In this document: piece after piece, positions 1 to 7,878 of the stretch
How the letters are laid out: every line of letters starts with the position of its first letter
How positions within the stretch are numbered: position 1 is the first letter of the stretch
DNA from: Terracoccus sp. 273MFTsu3.1
Lineage (GTDB): Bacteria > Actinomycetota > Actinomycetes > Actinomycetales > Dermatophilaceae
Length of the DNA: 64,000 bases
Direction of reading: 5' to 3'
NCBI RefSeq assembly: GCF_000383675.1
Contig: NZ_KB911824.1
Coordinates: forward strand, 1-64,000
Translations under genes and position numbers: made by a program
The notes under the pieces: generated by a model
Seen by the model: only the letters and a program-made list of their open reading frames with translations
Told to the model about the DNA's origin: nothing
Database searches by the model: none

Positions 1-2
1 GC

Positions 3-503
3 CACGCCCGCGAGATCATCACCCGCCCCGGCTCGCTCTGGGCCACCCTGCCCGTCGACATCCGCACCGGACGAGCGATCTCCCGCCCGACCCGCAGCTA
101 CCGACCCACCCCCGCCATGGTCGAACACGTCCAGGCCGTCGACGGCATCTGCCGCGGACCCGGCTGCCACGTCCCCGCCACCCGCTGCGACCTCGACCAC
201 GAGACCCCCTGGCCCACCGGCCCCACCAGCATCGACAACCTCCACGCCAAGCACCGCCTCCACCACAACCTCAAGACCAACGGCACCTGGACCTGCGCCC
301 CCAGCACCGACGACGGCCTCACCTGGACCACCCTCACCGGCCGCACCTACACCACCCACCCCAAGAACTGGCGCGACGGCATCGACCCACCGGATCCTCC
401 CGATCCTCCCGATCCTCCCGATCCGCCCGGTCCACCGGAAGCGCCGGATCCACCGAGCCGGCCGAGCACGCTCGGGACCGAGGACGACCCACCCCCGTTC
501 TGA
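3..503 (+). CDS. DUF222/HNH endonuclease-like protein, C-terminal part
   Basis: The reading frame is open from base 3, so the 5' part lies outside the window; 166 residues are visible. The pattern CRGPGCHVPATRCDLDH followed by a downstream H..KH..HH stretch is the zinc-binding HNH module of DUF222 (13E12-repeat type) proteins, which are abundant in actinobacteria. This module has a nuclease fold, but the biological role of the family is unknown. The tail is low complexity, with Asp-Pro-Pro repeats encoded by a 9-bp tandem repeat. Family and HNH assignment are firm; function is not. Confidence 0.8.
   Translation, partial: HAREIITRPGSLWATLPVDIRTGRAISRPTRSYRPTPAMVEHVQAVDGICRGPGCHVPATRCDLDHETPWPTGPTSIDNLHAKHRLHHNLKTNGTWTCAPSTDDGLTWTTLTGRTYTTHPKNWRDGIDPPDPPDPPDPPDPPGPPEAPDPPSRPSTLGTEDDPPPF
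393..428 (+). repeat. 9-bp tandem repeat in the HNH gene tail
   Basis: The unit GATCCTCCC occurs three times in tandem (393, 402, 411), followed by a variant GATCCGCCC. It keeps the reading frame and encodes a Pro/Asp-rich spacer. It is probably prone to slippage copy-number change. Confidence 0.8.
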
Positions 504-554
504 CGCGGTCGACGCCGCCGTGGCGTGAATCACGAGGACGTCCTACTAATCCGA

Positions 555-569
555 ACTCGCGAGTAGGAT
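555..569 (+). promoter_or_regulatory. Leaderless promoter with overlapping palindrome, acyl-CoA dehydrogenase gene
   Basis: A -10 element TAGGAT (564-569) ends 8 nt before the GTG start, so transcription should begin at or next to the start codon. The perfect 10-bp palindrome ACTCGCGAGT (555-564) touches the -10, and a wider arm pair CCTACT (542-547) / AGTAGG (562-567) surrounds it. This geometry would suit a repressor. No regulator is identified. Confidence 0.55.
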
Positions 570-577
570 CACGCTTC

Positions 578-1741
578 GTGAGCACGAATGCCGACTTCGA
601 CCTGTTCCGGACCAGCGAGGACCACGAGGCCCTGAGGGAGGCCGTCCGCGCGGTCGCCGAGGACAAGATCGCCCCGTACGCCGCCGCCGTCGACGAGCAG
701 GCCCGCTATCCCCAGGAGGCGCACGACGCCCTCGTCGCCTCCGACTTCTTCGCTCCGCACGTGCCTGAGGAGTACGACGGCGTGGGTGCGGACGCTCTCG
801 CGACGTGCATCGTCATCGAGGAGGTCGCACGGGTCGACGCCTCGGCGTCCCTCATCCCGGCCGTCAACAAGCTGGGCTCCCTCCCGCTCATCCTCGCCGC
901 GAGCGACGACGTCAAGGCCCGCTACCTGCCGCCCCTCGCGAAGGGAGAGACGACCTTCTCGTACGGTCTGTCCGAGCGCGAGGCCGGCTCCGACACCGCG
1001 TCGATGAAGTGCCGGGCCCGCCAGGACGGCGACGGCTGGGTGCTCAGCGGCCAGAAGTCGTGGATCACGAACGCCGGTGTGTCGGAGTACTACACGGTGC
1101 TGGCCGTCACCGACCCCGACGGACCCCGCGGCGGCAACGTCACGGCGTTCGTCGTCGAGAAGTCCGACGAGGGCTTCACCTTCGGTGAGAAGGAGCGCAA
1201 GCTCGGCATCAAGGGCAGCCCCACGCGCGAGCTGATCTTCGACAACGTCCGGATCCCCGGCGACCGCGTCGTCGGTGAGGTCGGCGACGGCCTCAAGATC
1301 GCCCTGCGCACCCTCGACCACACGCGCGTCACCATCGGTGCCCAGGCCGTCGGCATCGCCCAGGGTGCACTCGACCAGGCGGTCGCCTACGTCAAGGACC
1401 GCAAGCAGTTCGGCACGCGCATCGCCGACTTCCAGGGCATCCAGTTCATGCTGGCGGACATGGCGATGGAGCTCGAGGCTGCCCGCCAGATGGTCTACGT
1501 CGCGGCCGCCAAGTCCGAGCGCGGCGACAAGGACCTCACCTTCTTCGGTGCGGCAGCCAAGTGCTACGCCTCCGACGTCGCGATGAAGATCACGACCGAC
1601 GCGGTGCAGCTGCTCGGCGGAGCTGGCTACACGAGCGACTTCCCGCTGGAGCGGATGATGCGTGACGCCAAGATCACCCAGATCTACGAGGGCACGAACC
1701 AGGTCCAGCGCGTGGTCATGGCCCGCCAGCTGCTGCGCTGA
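578..1741 (+). CDS. Acyl-CoA dehydrogenase
   Basis: A 387-residue flavoenzyme of normal length for the short/medium/branched-chain acyl-CoA dehydrogenase family. It should oxidise acyl-CoA to 2-enoyl-CoA and pass electrons to ETF. Visible family signatures are the FAD/substrate segment YGLSEREAGSDTASMK, the middle-domain SWITNAG, the helical-domain RKQFGTRIADFQ and the C-terminal QIYEGTNQVQR. Glu371 of the last motif sits where short- and medium-chain enzymes carry the catalytic base. The GTG at 578 is chosen because a -10 box lies 8 nt upstream and no Shine-Dalgarno sequence is present. The 3' end overlaps the convergent membrane-protein gene. Chain-length specificity cannot be read from sequence. 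Confidence 0.95.
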   Translation: MSTNADFDLFRTSEDHEALREAVRAVAEDKIAPYAAAVDEQARYPQEAHDALVASDFFAPHVPEEYDGVGADALATCIVIEEVARVDASASLIPAVNKLGSLPLILAASDDVKARYLPPLAKGETTFSYGLSEREAGSDTASMKCRARQDGDGWVLSGQKSWITNAGVSEYYTVLAVTDPDGPRGGNVTAFVVEKSDEGFTFGEKERKLGIKGSPTRELIFDNVRIPGDRVVGEVGDGLKIALRTLDHTRVTIGAQAVGIAQGALDQAVAYVKDRKQFGTRIADFQGIQFMLADMAMELEAARQMVYVAAAKSERGDKDLTFFGAAAKCYASDVAMKITTDAVQLLGGAGYTSDFPLERMMRDAKITQIYEGTNQVQRVVMARQLLR

Positions 1742-3734
1742 GCCCAGCGCAGGAGCTGCGCCGATAGAGGGTGTAGGGCCCCTCCGTGCGCACGGGGCGC
1801 CAAGCCGAGGAGCTGCGGATGCCGTCGACCCCGCGGTAGGCGGACAGGATCTTCGCTGTCACGGGGTGGGCGGGCTGGCCCCCGGTGATCGCCCACTCGA
1901 CGTGGTGACGGGCGGCTGCCGCGCAGACCGCCGAGTCCGTACCGACGTCGCGGAGCCGGAGCGACAGCAGAGCCACGTCGCCGGGGTAGTTCGTCTTCTC
2001 GGTCGGAACGAGCAGGCGGCGACCGCTGACGACGTAGAGATAGGTGGCGCCGTTCCACGGGTTCGCGGCGACGACGGCGTCGTCGGGCAACGAGGTCGAC
2101 AGCTCGCGAAGGGCGCGCAGCTCCCCGTCGGACACCCAGGACCGGGCCGCCGTCGGGTGGAAGTACGGCCTCAGAACCTGCTGGTGCGCGCTCACGTGGA
2201 CGAGCGTGACGAGACCCAGCACGAGGACCGCCGCACCGCTCGCCCATCCCTCGTGCTCCCGCAACCCGTGGGCGGGAAGGGACCGTCGAAGTACGGCGAT
2301 GACGAGGTCTGCGATCCAGAGCAGTGCAGCGGATGCGATGAGGACTGCAGGCAGCACCGCGATCGCCTGGATCCGCGGGGTGTCGTTGTACCAAGGCCAC
2401 GTGAGGGCGCGGACGGACCGGTCGTCGACGGCGATGTTGAACCAGAGGAACGTCAGGGAGACCCCGAGGGCGACGACGCACCAGGCTGCGTTCCGGTGAC
2501 GGAGCGCAACGGCTACACACCCGAGTCCCACTAGTGCTGCGAGCACCGGGAGCACAGCCACCCCGTCGGCGGCGAAGAGCAGGACGTACGACCAGACCCT
2601 GTCGGCACTGAGGCCCGGTCCGAGGCGCCCGATGTCGAACATCGACGGGCTCCGTAGGACGACGACGGCCCCGACCGCAAGCGCCGCGGCCACGAGACTG
2701 CCGACGACGAGGCCGACCGCCAGGCCGCGACGTGTCGTCCGAAGGCCCCAGGCGGTCGTGACGACCCACTGCCCGAGCGCGAGCCCGGCCAGGAGCCCGA
2801 ACGTGAGAAGGGCATTCGGGTGGGCGAGCGCGAGGGCTCCCACGGCGACGACGAGCAGGAGCGCGCACCGGCCTCGTCCGGCGACGACGTACGGGTGGCC
2901 GGTCGGGCCGTCCACCAGCCCCGCGACGACAGCCAAGGAGGCGGGGACGAGGGCCATCCCGAGCACGAGCGGCCACAGCACGCCGTAACCCATGAGGAGG
3001 TAGGGGTAGGCGCCGAACGCCACACTCGTCAGTCCGGTGGCGAGTGCCACGCCGGGCCGGTTGCCCAAGACGGTGAGGGCCAGGACGACGCAGCCCAGGG
3101 GCCAGACGACACCGACCACGACGAGGACGAAGGCCGTGCTCGCCACCGGCGCGGACGCGCCCGTGAGCAGCGACACGGTCGCCGTCAGGCCGTGGAAGGC
3201 AGCGGGGTAGAAGCCCGACCAGCTCGGGATCTGGAACTGTCCTGCCTGCAACGAGGAGATCGTGCCGTTCCGGAGCATCCACTGCACGTCGGCCAGGTGG
3301 AACACCGTGTCTGGGTTCTGCGGGAAGGACTCGGGGGAGCCCTGCTCAGGCAGCACGGAGACGAGCACGACGACGAAGGCGAGGAGCACGGCGCCGAGGG
3401 CGTACCGGGACACGTCGATGCCCGCGCCACGGGTCCTGTCACTGGTGGGGTCCGGTTGCAGGAGGGCCCGCAGGCCGGCGCAGACCAGCCACAGGACGGC
3501 GGTGGCGACCAGGAGCGGCCCCACCCCCCACCTGATGTCGACGAGAGGGAGCAGCACCCCGGTGGCGGCGACGAGCCCCGTGCTGACCACCGGGGCGACG
3601 GCAAGGGCCGCCAGGGGGCGGAGCCCGAGCAGGAACAGGGCGACGGCGCCGGGAACGAAGAGCAGCAGCATCGCCGCAAGAGAGGCGGGGAGGGTGTCGA
3701 ACCACGTCGACGATCCGGGGACGAGGACCCCCAC
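1716..3734 (-). CDS. Large polytopic membrane protein, DUF6541-like
   Basis: About 672 residues with many hydrophobic helices spread over the first 480 residues, followed by a soluble C-terminal region of about 190 residues. The organisation (N-terminal helices with LLLFVPGAVALFLLGLRPL, mid-protein HPNAL loop, C-terminal extracytoplasmic domain) resembles the actinobacterial DUF6541 family, whose members look like GT-C-type envelope glycosyltransferases; this is family resemblance only. The GTG at 3734 is preferred over the GTG at 3740 because the Shine-Dalgarno AAGGAG lies 5 nt before it but abuts the earlier codon. It is divergent from the teichoic-acid cluster, so an envelope role is plausible. 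The last nine codons overlap the acyl-CoA dehydrogenase gene. Confidence 0.7.
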   Translation of the reverse strand: MGVLVPGSSTWFDTLPASLAAMLLLFVPGAVALFLLGLRPLAALAVAPVVSTGLVAATGVLLPLVDIRWGVGPLLVATAVLWLVCAGLRALLQPDPTSDRTRGAGIDVSRYALGAVLLAFVVVLVSVLPEQGSPESFPQNPDTVFHLADVQWMLRNGTISSLQAGQFQIPSWSGFYPAAFHGLTATVSLLTGASAPVASTAFVLVVVGVVWPLGCVVLALTVLGNRPGVALATGLTSVAFGAYPYLLMGYGVLWPLVLGMALVPASLAVVAGLVDGPTGHPYVVAGRGRCALLLVVAVGALALAHPNALLTFGLLAGLALGQWVVTTAWGLRTTRRGLAVGLVVGSLVAAALAVGAVVVLRSPSMFDIGRLGPGLSADRVWSYVLLFAADGVAVLPVLAALVGLGCVAVALRHRNAAWCVVALGVSLTFLWFNIAVDDRSVRALTWPWYNDTPRIQAIAVLPAVLIASAALLWIADLVIAVLRRSLPAHGLREHEGWASGAAVLVLGLVTLVHVSAHQQVLRPYFHPTAARSWVSDGELRALRELSTSLPDDAVVAANPWNGATYLYVVSGRRLLVPTEKTNYPGDVALLSLRLRDVGTDSAVCAAAARHHVEWAITGGQPAHPVTAKILSAYRGVDGIRSSSAWRPVRTEGPYTLYRRSSCAGLSAAAGGP

Positions 3735-3790
3735 GTGCACTCCTTCCGGGGGCTCGGTCGACCCACGAGACCCACGTACGCTGGCGCCTC

Positions 3791-3836
3791 ACCTTAGCCC
3801 ACGGGTGCTCGGGCGCCTCCGACCTCACGTTAGGCT
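3791..3836. promoter_or_regulatory. Divergent -10 elements between the DUF6541-like gene and the teichoic cluster
   Basis: On the minus strand TAAGGT (complement of 3791-3796) could serve the membrane-protein gene. On the plus strand TAGGCT (3831-3836) could serve the GT2 gene, giving a leader of roughly 55 nt. Both match the actinobacterial TANNNT pattern. The -35 regions are not clear. Confidence 0.4.
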
Positions 3837-3897
3837 GACGAACCGCTCGAACGGGTTCGGGCTCCCTTTCCTGCCTGACGACGACAAGGACCTCTCA

Positions 3898-4878
3898 GTG
3901 GACGTCACCCCTGACCACGTGCTCCCGGTCAGCGTCATCATGCCGATCCTCAACGAGGAGAGGCACCTTCGCGACGCCGTCGCGATGATCCTTGCGCAGG
4001 ACTACTCCGGACCGCTCGAGGTCGTCCTCGCGCTCGGGCCCTCGACGGACCGCACCGACGAGGTCGCTGCCGAGCTTGCTGCCGCGGATGCCCGCGTGCA
4101 CGTCGTGGCCAACCCCAGTGGGCGAACGCCCGACGGGCTCAACGCCGCGATCGGCGCCAGCAGCGGCGAGGTCATCGTCCGCGTCGACGGTCACGCGGAG
4201 ATCCCCGACGACTACATCAGCGTCGCGGTTGCCGAGCTGCTCCGGGTCGGCGCCGACAACGTCGGCGGGATCATGGACGCCCAGGGCACGTCGGCCTTCG
4301 AGCGTGCGGTGGCCGCCGCGATGCGCAGCCCGCTCGGCGTCGGGAGCGCCCGCTTCCACACCGGCGGCGAAGCGGGCGATGCCGACACCGTCTACCTCGG
4401 TGTCTTCCGACGCGGGGCGCTCGAGCGGGTGGGCGGCTACGACCCGCACTTCTCCCGGGCGCAGGACTGGGAGATGAACCACCGCATCCGCGAGACGGGC
4501 GGCAAGGTGTGGTTCACGCCCGCCCTCAAGGTCACCTACCGTCCCCGCGCATCCGTCCAGGCCCTCGCCAAGCAGTACTTCCACTACGGGCGGTGGCGCC
4601 GTGTCGTCGCGCGACACCACGAGGGGACCATCAACCCGCGCTACCTCGCCCCGCCGACGATGGTCGGCGTCACGACCGTGGCCACGATCGCCGGCTTCGT
4701 GTGGCCGCCCGCCTGGATCGTCCCGGCGGCGTATGCCGTGGGCGTGACGGCCGGCGGGCTCGCGATCAGCAGGGGCGAGTCGGCGGCGACCCGGGCCGCG
4801 ACGCCCGTCGTCCTCGCGACGATGCACTGGTCGTGGGGCATAGGGTTCCTGACGAGCCCGAGCAGCCTCAAGCGCTGA
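3898..4878 (+). CDS. GT2-family glycosyltransferase, ExoA-like
   Basis: A 326-residue GT-A glycosyltransferase. The N-terminus SVIMPILNEERHL and the acidic motif VRVDGHAEIP (sugar-nucleotide/metal site) are characteristic, followed by a DWEMNHRIRETGG acceptor-region motif. The last 90 residues include membrane-associated hydrophobic segments, as in ExoA-type enzymes that build lipid-linked polymers. The GTG at 3898 has AAGGA 7 nt upstream; the longer upstream open frame has no ribosome site. It is the first gene of a plus-strand run leading to TagF-, TagG/TagH- and TagD-like genes, so it probably glycosylates the same envelope polymer. The sugar is unknown. Confidence 0.88.
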   Translation: MDVTPDHVLPVSVIMPILNEERHLRDAVAMILAQDYSGPLEVVLALGPSTDRTDEVAAELAAADARVHVVANPSGRTPDGLNAAIGASSGEVIVRVDGHAEIPDDYISVAVAELLRVGADNVGGIMDAQGTSAFERAVAAAMRSPLGVGSARFHTGGEAGDADTVYLGVFRRGALERVGGYDPHFSRAQDWEMNHRIRETGGKVWFTPALKVTYRPRASVQALAKQYFHYGRWRRVVARHHEGTINPRYLAPPTMVGVTTVATIAGFVWPPAWIVPAAYAVGVTAGGLAISRGESAATRAATPVVLATMHWSWGIGFLTSPSSLKR

Positions 4879-4940
4879 CTCGCGGGCGACACCGCCAGAC
4901 CTCTTCTCACACGACACCTCATCGGAAAGGGACGTCGATC

Positions 4941-6161
4941 GTGCTCGACAACGCGAAGCTGCTGGTGCAGCTGGGCCAGCAGGCCGTGCGCCGCCAGCTG
5001 GCCAAGCGCAGGCTCTCCGCGCGAATGGAGCGCTCGGGCCTCGAGCGCGGCACCGATGCCCCGTTCCGCTGCGCCGTCTACTTCTCCGACGACCCGGTCA
5101 ACCTCTACCAGATCCGGCAGTGGTACGCCCCCCTCCAGGAGCTGGCCAAGACGCAGCCCGTCGTCGTCATCTCGCGCATGCCCGAGACGACGAGCGTGCT
5201 CCTCGACGAGTGTCCGCTCCCCGTCATGCACGGACCTCGCGTCACCGACATCGAGGCGTTCATGGCGGCCCACGAGATCGGTCTCGTCCTCTACGTCAAC
5301 CAGAACGTCCGCAACTTCCAGATGCTGCGCTTCGCCGAGCCGGCCCACGTGTTCGTGAGCCACGGCGAGAGCGACAAGTCCTACATGGCCTCCAACCAGC
5401 TCAAGGCCTACGACCGCGTCTTCATCGCGGGACCGGCCGCCGCCGAGCGACTCCGTGGTGCACTCGTCGAGTTCGACGTCGACGCACGGGCCGTCGAGAT
5501 CGGTCGACCGCAGGCAGACGTCACCTACGAGGCGCCGCAGCTGCCCGACGACGGGCGCACCACGATCCTCTACGCCCCCACGTGGGAGGGCGACCGGCAG
5601 AGCATGGCCTACGGCTCCATCGCGACGCACGGCGCGGCGCTGCTGACGAGCCTGCTCGCCGACCGCAGGTTCCGGGTCGTCTACCGACCGCACCCACGTT
5701 CAGGGACGTTCGACCCGGCATACGGCACGGCGTCGACGCACCTGGCCCGCCTCGTCGCGGAGGCCAACCACACCGACCCCGCGGCCGGGCACCTCGTCGA
5801 CACGGAGACGGCGTTCGGCTGGCACCTGGCCCGGCTCGACGCGTGCATCACCGACATCTCGGCCGTGGCCCTCGACTGGCTCGCCACCGGCAAGCCACTC
5901 GTGCTGACGCGTCCGGCGAACCCGCGCGCCGACGTCGAGCCCACCCGGCTCAACACGAGCGTGCCGATGGTCGAGGTCGACCGTGCGCGCGAGATCATCG
6001 GCATCCTCGACGACGCGATGTCGGCGTCCGACGACTCCCGGACCGAGGTCGTGCGTCACTACTTCGGCGACACGAGCCCCGGTGCGGCGACGCAGCGGTT
6101 CGTGCGGGCCTCGACCGATCTCATCGAGGCACGGCTCACCCGGATGGTGCGCCAGACCTAG
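4941..6161 (+). CDS. CDP-glycerol glycerophosphotransferase family protein (TagF/TagB-like)
   Basis: A 406-residue protein. Its C-terminal half carries family marks of teichoic-acid glycerophosphotransferases: ILYAPTWEGD, YRPHPRSG and ACITDISAVALDWLATGKP (histidine plus Asp/Ser pocket). Such enzymes transfer glycerol phosphate (or another polyol phosphate) from a CDP donor onto a membrane-linked acceptor or growing chain, on the cytoplasmic face. The GTG at 4941 follows GGAAAGGGA with good spacing. TagD at the end of the cluster would supply CDP-glycerol. Whether it primes (TagB) or polymerises (TagF) cannot be decided; it is shorter than Bacillus TagF and lacks a large extra N-terminal domain. 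Confidence 0.85.
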   Translation: MLDNAKLLVQLGQQAVRRQLAKRRLSARMERSGLERGTDAPFRCAVYFSDDPVNLYQIRQWYAPLQELAKTQPVVVISRMPETTSVLLDECPLPVMHGPRVTDIEAFMAAHEIGLVLYVNQNVRNFQMLRFAEPAHVFVSHGESDKSYMASNQLKAYDRVFIAGPAAAERLRGALVEFDVDARAVEIGRPQADVTYEAPQLPDDGRTTILYAPTWEGDRQSMAYGSIATHGAALLTSLLADRRFRVVYRPHPRSGTFDPAYGTASTHLARLVAEANHTDPAAGHLVDTETAFGWHLARLDACITDISAVALDWLATGKPLVLTRPANPRADVEPTRLNTSVPMVEVDRAREIIGILDDAMSASDDSRTEVVRHYFGDTSPGAATQRFVRASTDLIEARLTRMVRQT

Positions 6162-6229
6162 ACCGACCCGAGAGAGTGCCCCGGCACGGACCCGACGCGG
6201 CCGTGGACGCGGCACATGGCGAGCACCCC

Positions 6230-6235
6230 TAGACT
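6230..6235 (+). promoter_or_regulatory. Candidate -10 for the exporter operon
   Basis: TAGACT lies about 90 nt before the permease start, within the only sizeable gap (161 bp) inside the teichoic-acid cluster. It suggests a second promoter for the exporter and downstream genes. No convincing -35 was seen. Confidence 0.4.
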
Positions 6236-6322
6236 TCGGCGAGGATCGGGTGGGGGACCGCCCAGCCCGGCCCCGGATGCAGAGGCCTCGAGACAGCACG
6301 AAGGAGAAGGTGGTCTGCGCGC

Positions 6323-7123
6323 ATGATCGGCGTGTCCCAGTTCCGTGGCCTCATGGCCAACCGTCAGGTGGTGCGCACCCTCGTGGAGCGCGACCTGCGC
6401 GTCCGGTACGCCGGCAGCGTGCTCGGCTGGGTGTGGACGGTGCTCGACCCGCTGCTGATGGCCCTCATCTACCTGGTCGTCTTCACCGTGATCTTCCAGG
6501 CACGACGAGGCGGCCACCAGCCCTACTTCCTGCACCTCGTCACCGGTCTGTTCCTGTGGCAGTGGTTCGCCCAGAACATGACGGAGACGTCCCGGGCGCT
6601 GCTGTCGGAGGCGCGCCTCGTGCGTTCGGCCAACCTCCCGCGTGAGCTGTGGGTCGTACGCGTCGTCCTCGCCAAGGGTGTCGAGTTCGTCCTGACCCTC
6701 CCCGTCATCGCCGCCTTCACGATCTTCTACATGATCACCGGGCAGACGAAGCTGCACTGGACCATCGTGCTCCTCCCGGTCTCGCTGGTGCTGACCTTCC
6801 TGCTGTCCGTGGGCATCGGCATGATCCTCGCGCCGGTCACCGTGCTCGTGAACGACATGGCTCGCGTCGTCCGCATCGTGCTGCGCCTCGGCTTCTACGC
6901 CACCCCCGTGCTCTACAGCGCCGACATGGCGCCGCCGGTGCTGCAGAAGCTGCTCCTGTTCAACCCGATGAGCGGCATCCTCGAGCTCTTCCGCTCCGGC
7001 TTCTTCAAGGGTGAGATGAACATCCTGTCGGTCAGCTCGGCCATCGTGCTGACGGTCATCCTGCTGTTCGTGGGGTCCATCGTGTTCAAGCGGCTCGAGC
7101 CGGCCGTGCTGAAGGAGATCTGA
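6323..7123 (+). CDS. Polysaccharide/teichoic acid ABC exporter permease (TagG/Wzm-like)
   Basis: A 266-residue ABC-2-type permease with about six membrane helices. The N-terminal RDLRVRYAGSVLGWVWTVLD and the later LVRSANLPRELW segment are typical of O-antigen, capsule and teichoic-acid exporters. It should form the membrane pore that flips or exports the lipid-linked polymer. The stop and the next gene's ATG share one base, so it is translationally coupled with the ATPase. The ATG at 6323 is the first start consistent with the helices. AAGGAGAAGG lies rather far upstream (12 nt), so translation may be weak. Confidence 0.93.
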   Translation: MIGVSQFRGLMANRQVVRTLVERDLRVRYAGSVLGWVWTVLDPLLMALIYLVVFTVIFQARRGGHQPYFLHLVTGLFLWQWFAQNMTETSRALLSEARLVRSANLPRELWVVRVVLAKGVEFVLTLPVIAAFTIFYMITGQTKLHWTIVLLPVSLVLTFLLSVGIGMILAPVTVLVNDMARVVRIVLRLGFYATPVLYSADMAPPVLQKLLLFNPMSGILELFRSGFFKGEMNILSVSSAIVLTVILLFVGSIVFKRLEPAVLKEI

Positions 7124-7878
7124 TGGCCAAGCCGGTGATCGAGGTGCGCAACCTCGGGATCGAGTTCTACCGCTCCCGTCGTCGGCGCATGTCGCTGCGC
7201 GAGATGGTGCTCAAGCGGCAGAACAGCGCGCCGAGCGAGACCTTCTGGGCACTGCGGAACATCTCCTTCGACGTGGCCCGGGGCGAGGCCGTCGGTCTCG
7301 TCGGCGGCAACGGCAGCGGCAAGAGCACGCTCCTGCGGATGATCGCCGGCGTCATGCTGCCCGACGAGGGCCACGCCAAGGTCCGGGGCAGGGTCGCCCC
7401 GCTCATCGAGCTCACCGGTGGCTTCCTCGGCGAGCTCACGGCGCGCGAGAACGTCTACCTCGCGGCGGGTCTGCACGGCCTGACCAAGGAGCAGATCGAC
7501 GCCCGCTTCGACGAGATCGTCGACTTCGCCGGCCCGCAGGTGCAGGCCGGCATGGACATGCCGTTCCGCCACTTCAGCTCCGGCATGCAGGTGCGCATCG
7601 CCTTCGCGCTCATCACCACCCTCGACCAGCCCGTCGTCCTCGTCGACGAGGTCCTCGCCGTCGGCGACCGGGCGTTCCGCGAGAAGTGCTACGAGCGGAT
7701 GGAGAACATGCTCTCGGGCGGCAAGACGCTCTTCCTCGTGTCGCACAGCGAGCACGACCTGCGTCGCTTCGCCGAGCGTGGCCTCTACCTCGCCTCGGGC
7801 CAGCTCAAGAGCGACGGTCCCATCGACGAGGTGATCGCCCAGTACAACGCCGACGCCGACGCGGACGCCGCTTCGTGA
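7123..7878 (+). CDS. Polysaccharide/teichoic acid ABC exporter ATPase (TagH/Wzt-like)
   Basis: A 251-residue ATPase of the polysaccharide-export class. Walker A is GGNGSGKST, the signature is FSSGMQVRIAFA (the SGM variant typical of KpsT/Wzt/TagH) and Walker B is VVLVDEVLAVGD. It pairs with the preceding permease, whose stop codon overlaps its ATG. It lacks a long C-terminal carbohydrate-binding domain, so substrate choice probably rests with the permease. Its stop overlaps the GTG of the following CDP-alcohol transferase by 4 bp (GTGA), tying export to polymer synthesis. Confidence 0.95.
   Translation: MAKPVIEVRNLGIEFYRSRRRRMSLREMVLKRQNSAPSETFWALRNISFDVARGEAVGLVGGNGSGKSTLLRMIAGVMLPDEGHAKVRGRVAPLIELTGGFLGELTARENVYLAAGLHGLTKEQIDARFDEIVDFAGPQVQAGMDMPFRHFSSGMQVRIAFALITTLDQPVVLVDEVLAVGDRAFREKCYERMENMLSGGKTLFLVSHSEHDLRRFAERGLYLASGQLKSDGPIDEVIAQYNADADADAAS

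Noticed and set aside
3-503. An insertion sequence or homing endonuclease at the left edge.
   Set aside because: The HNH module with its N-terminal context is of the DUF222 type; no inverted repeats or target duplications are visible, though the 5' part is missing.
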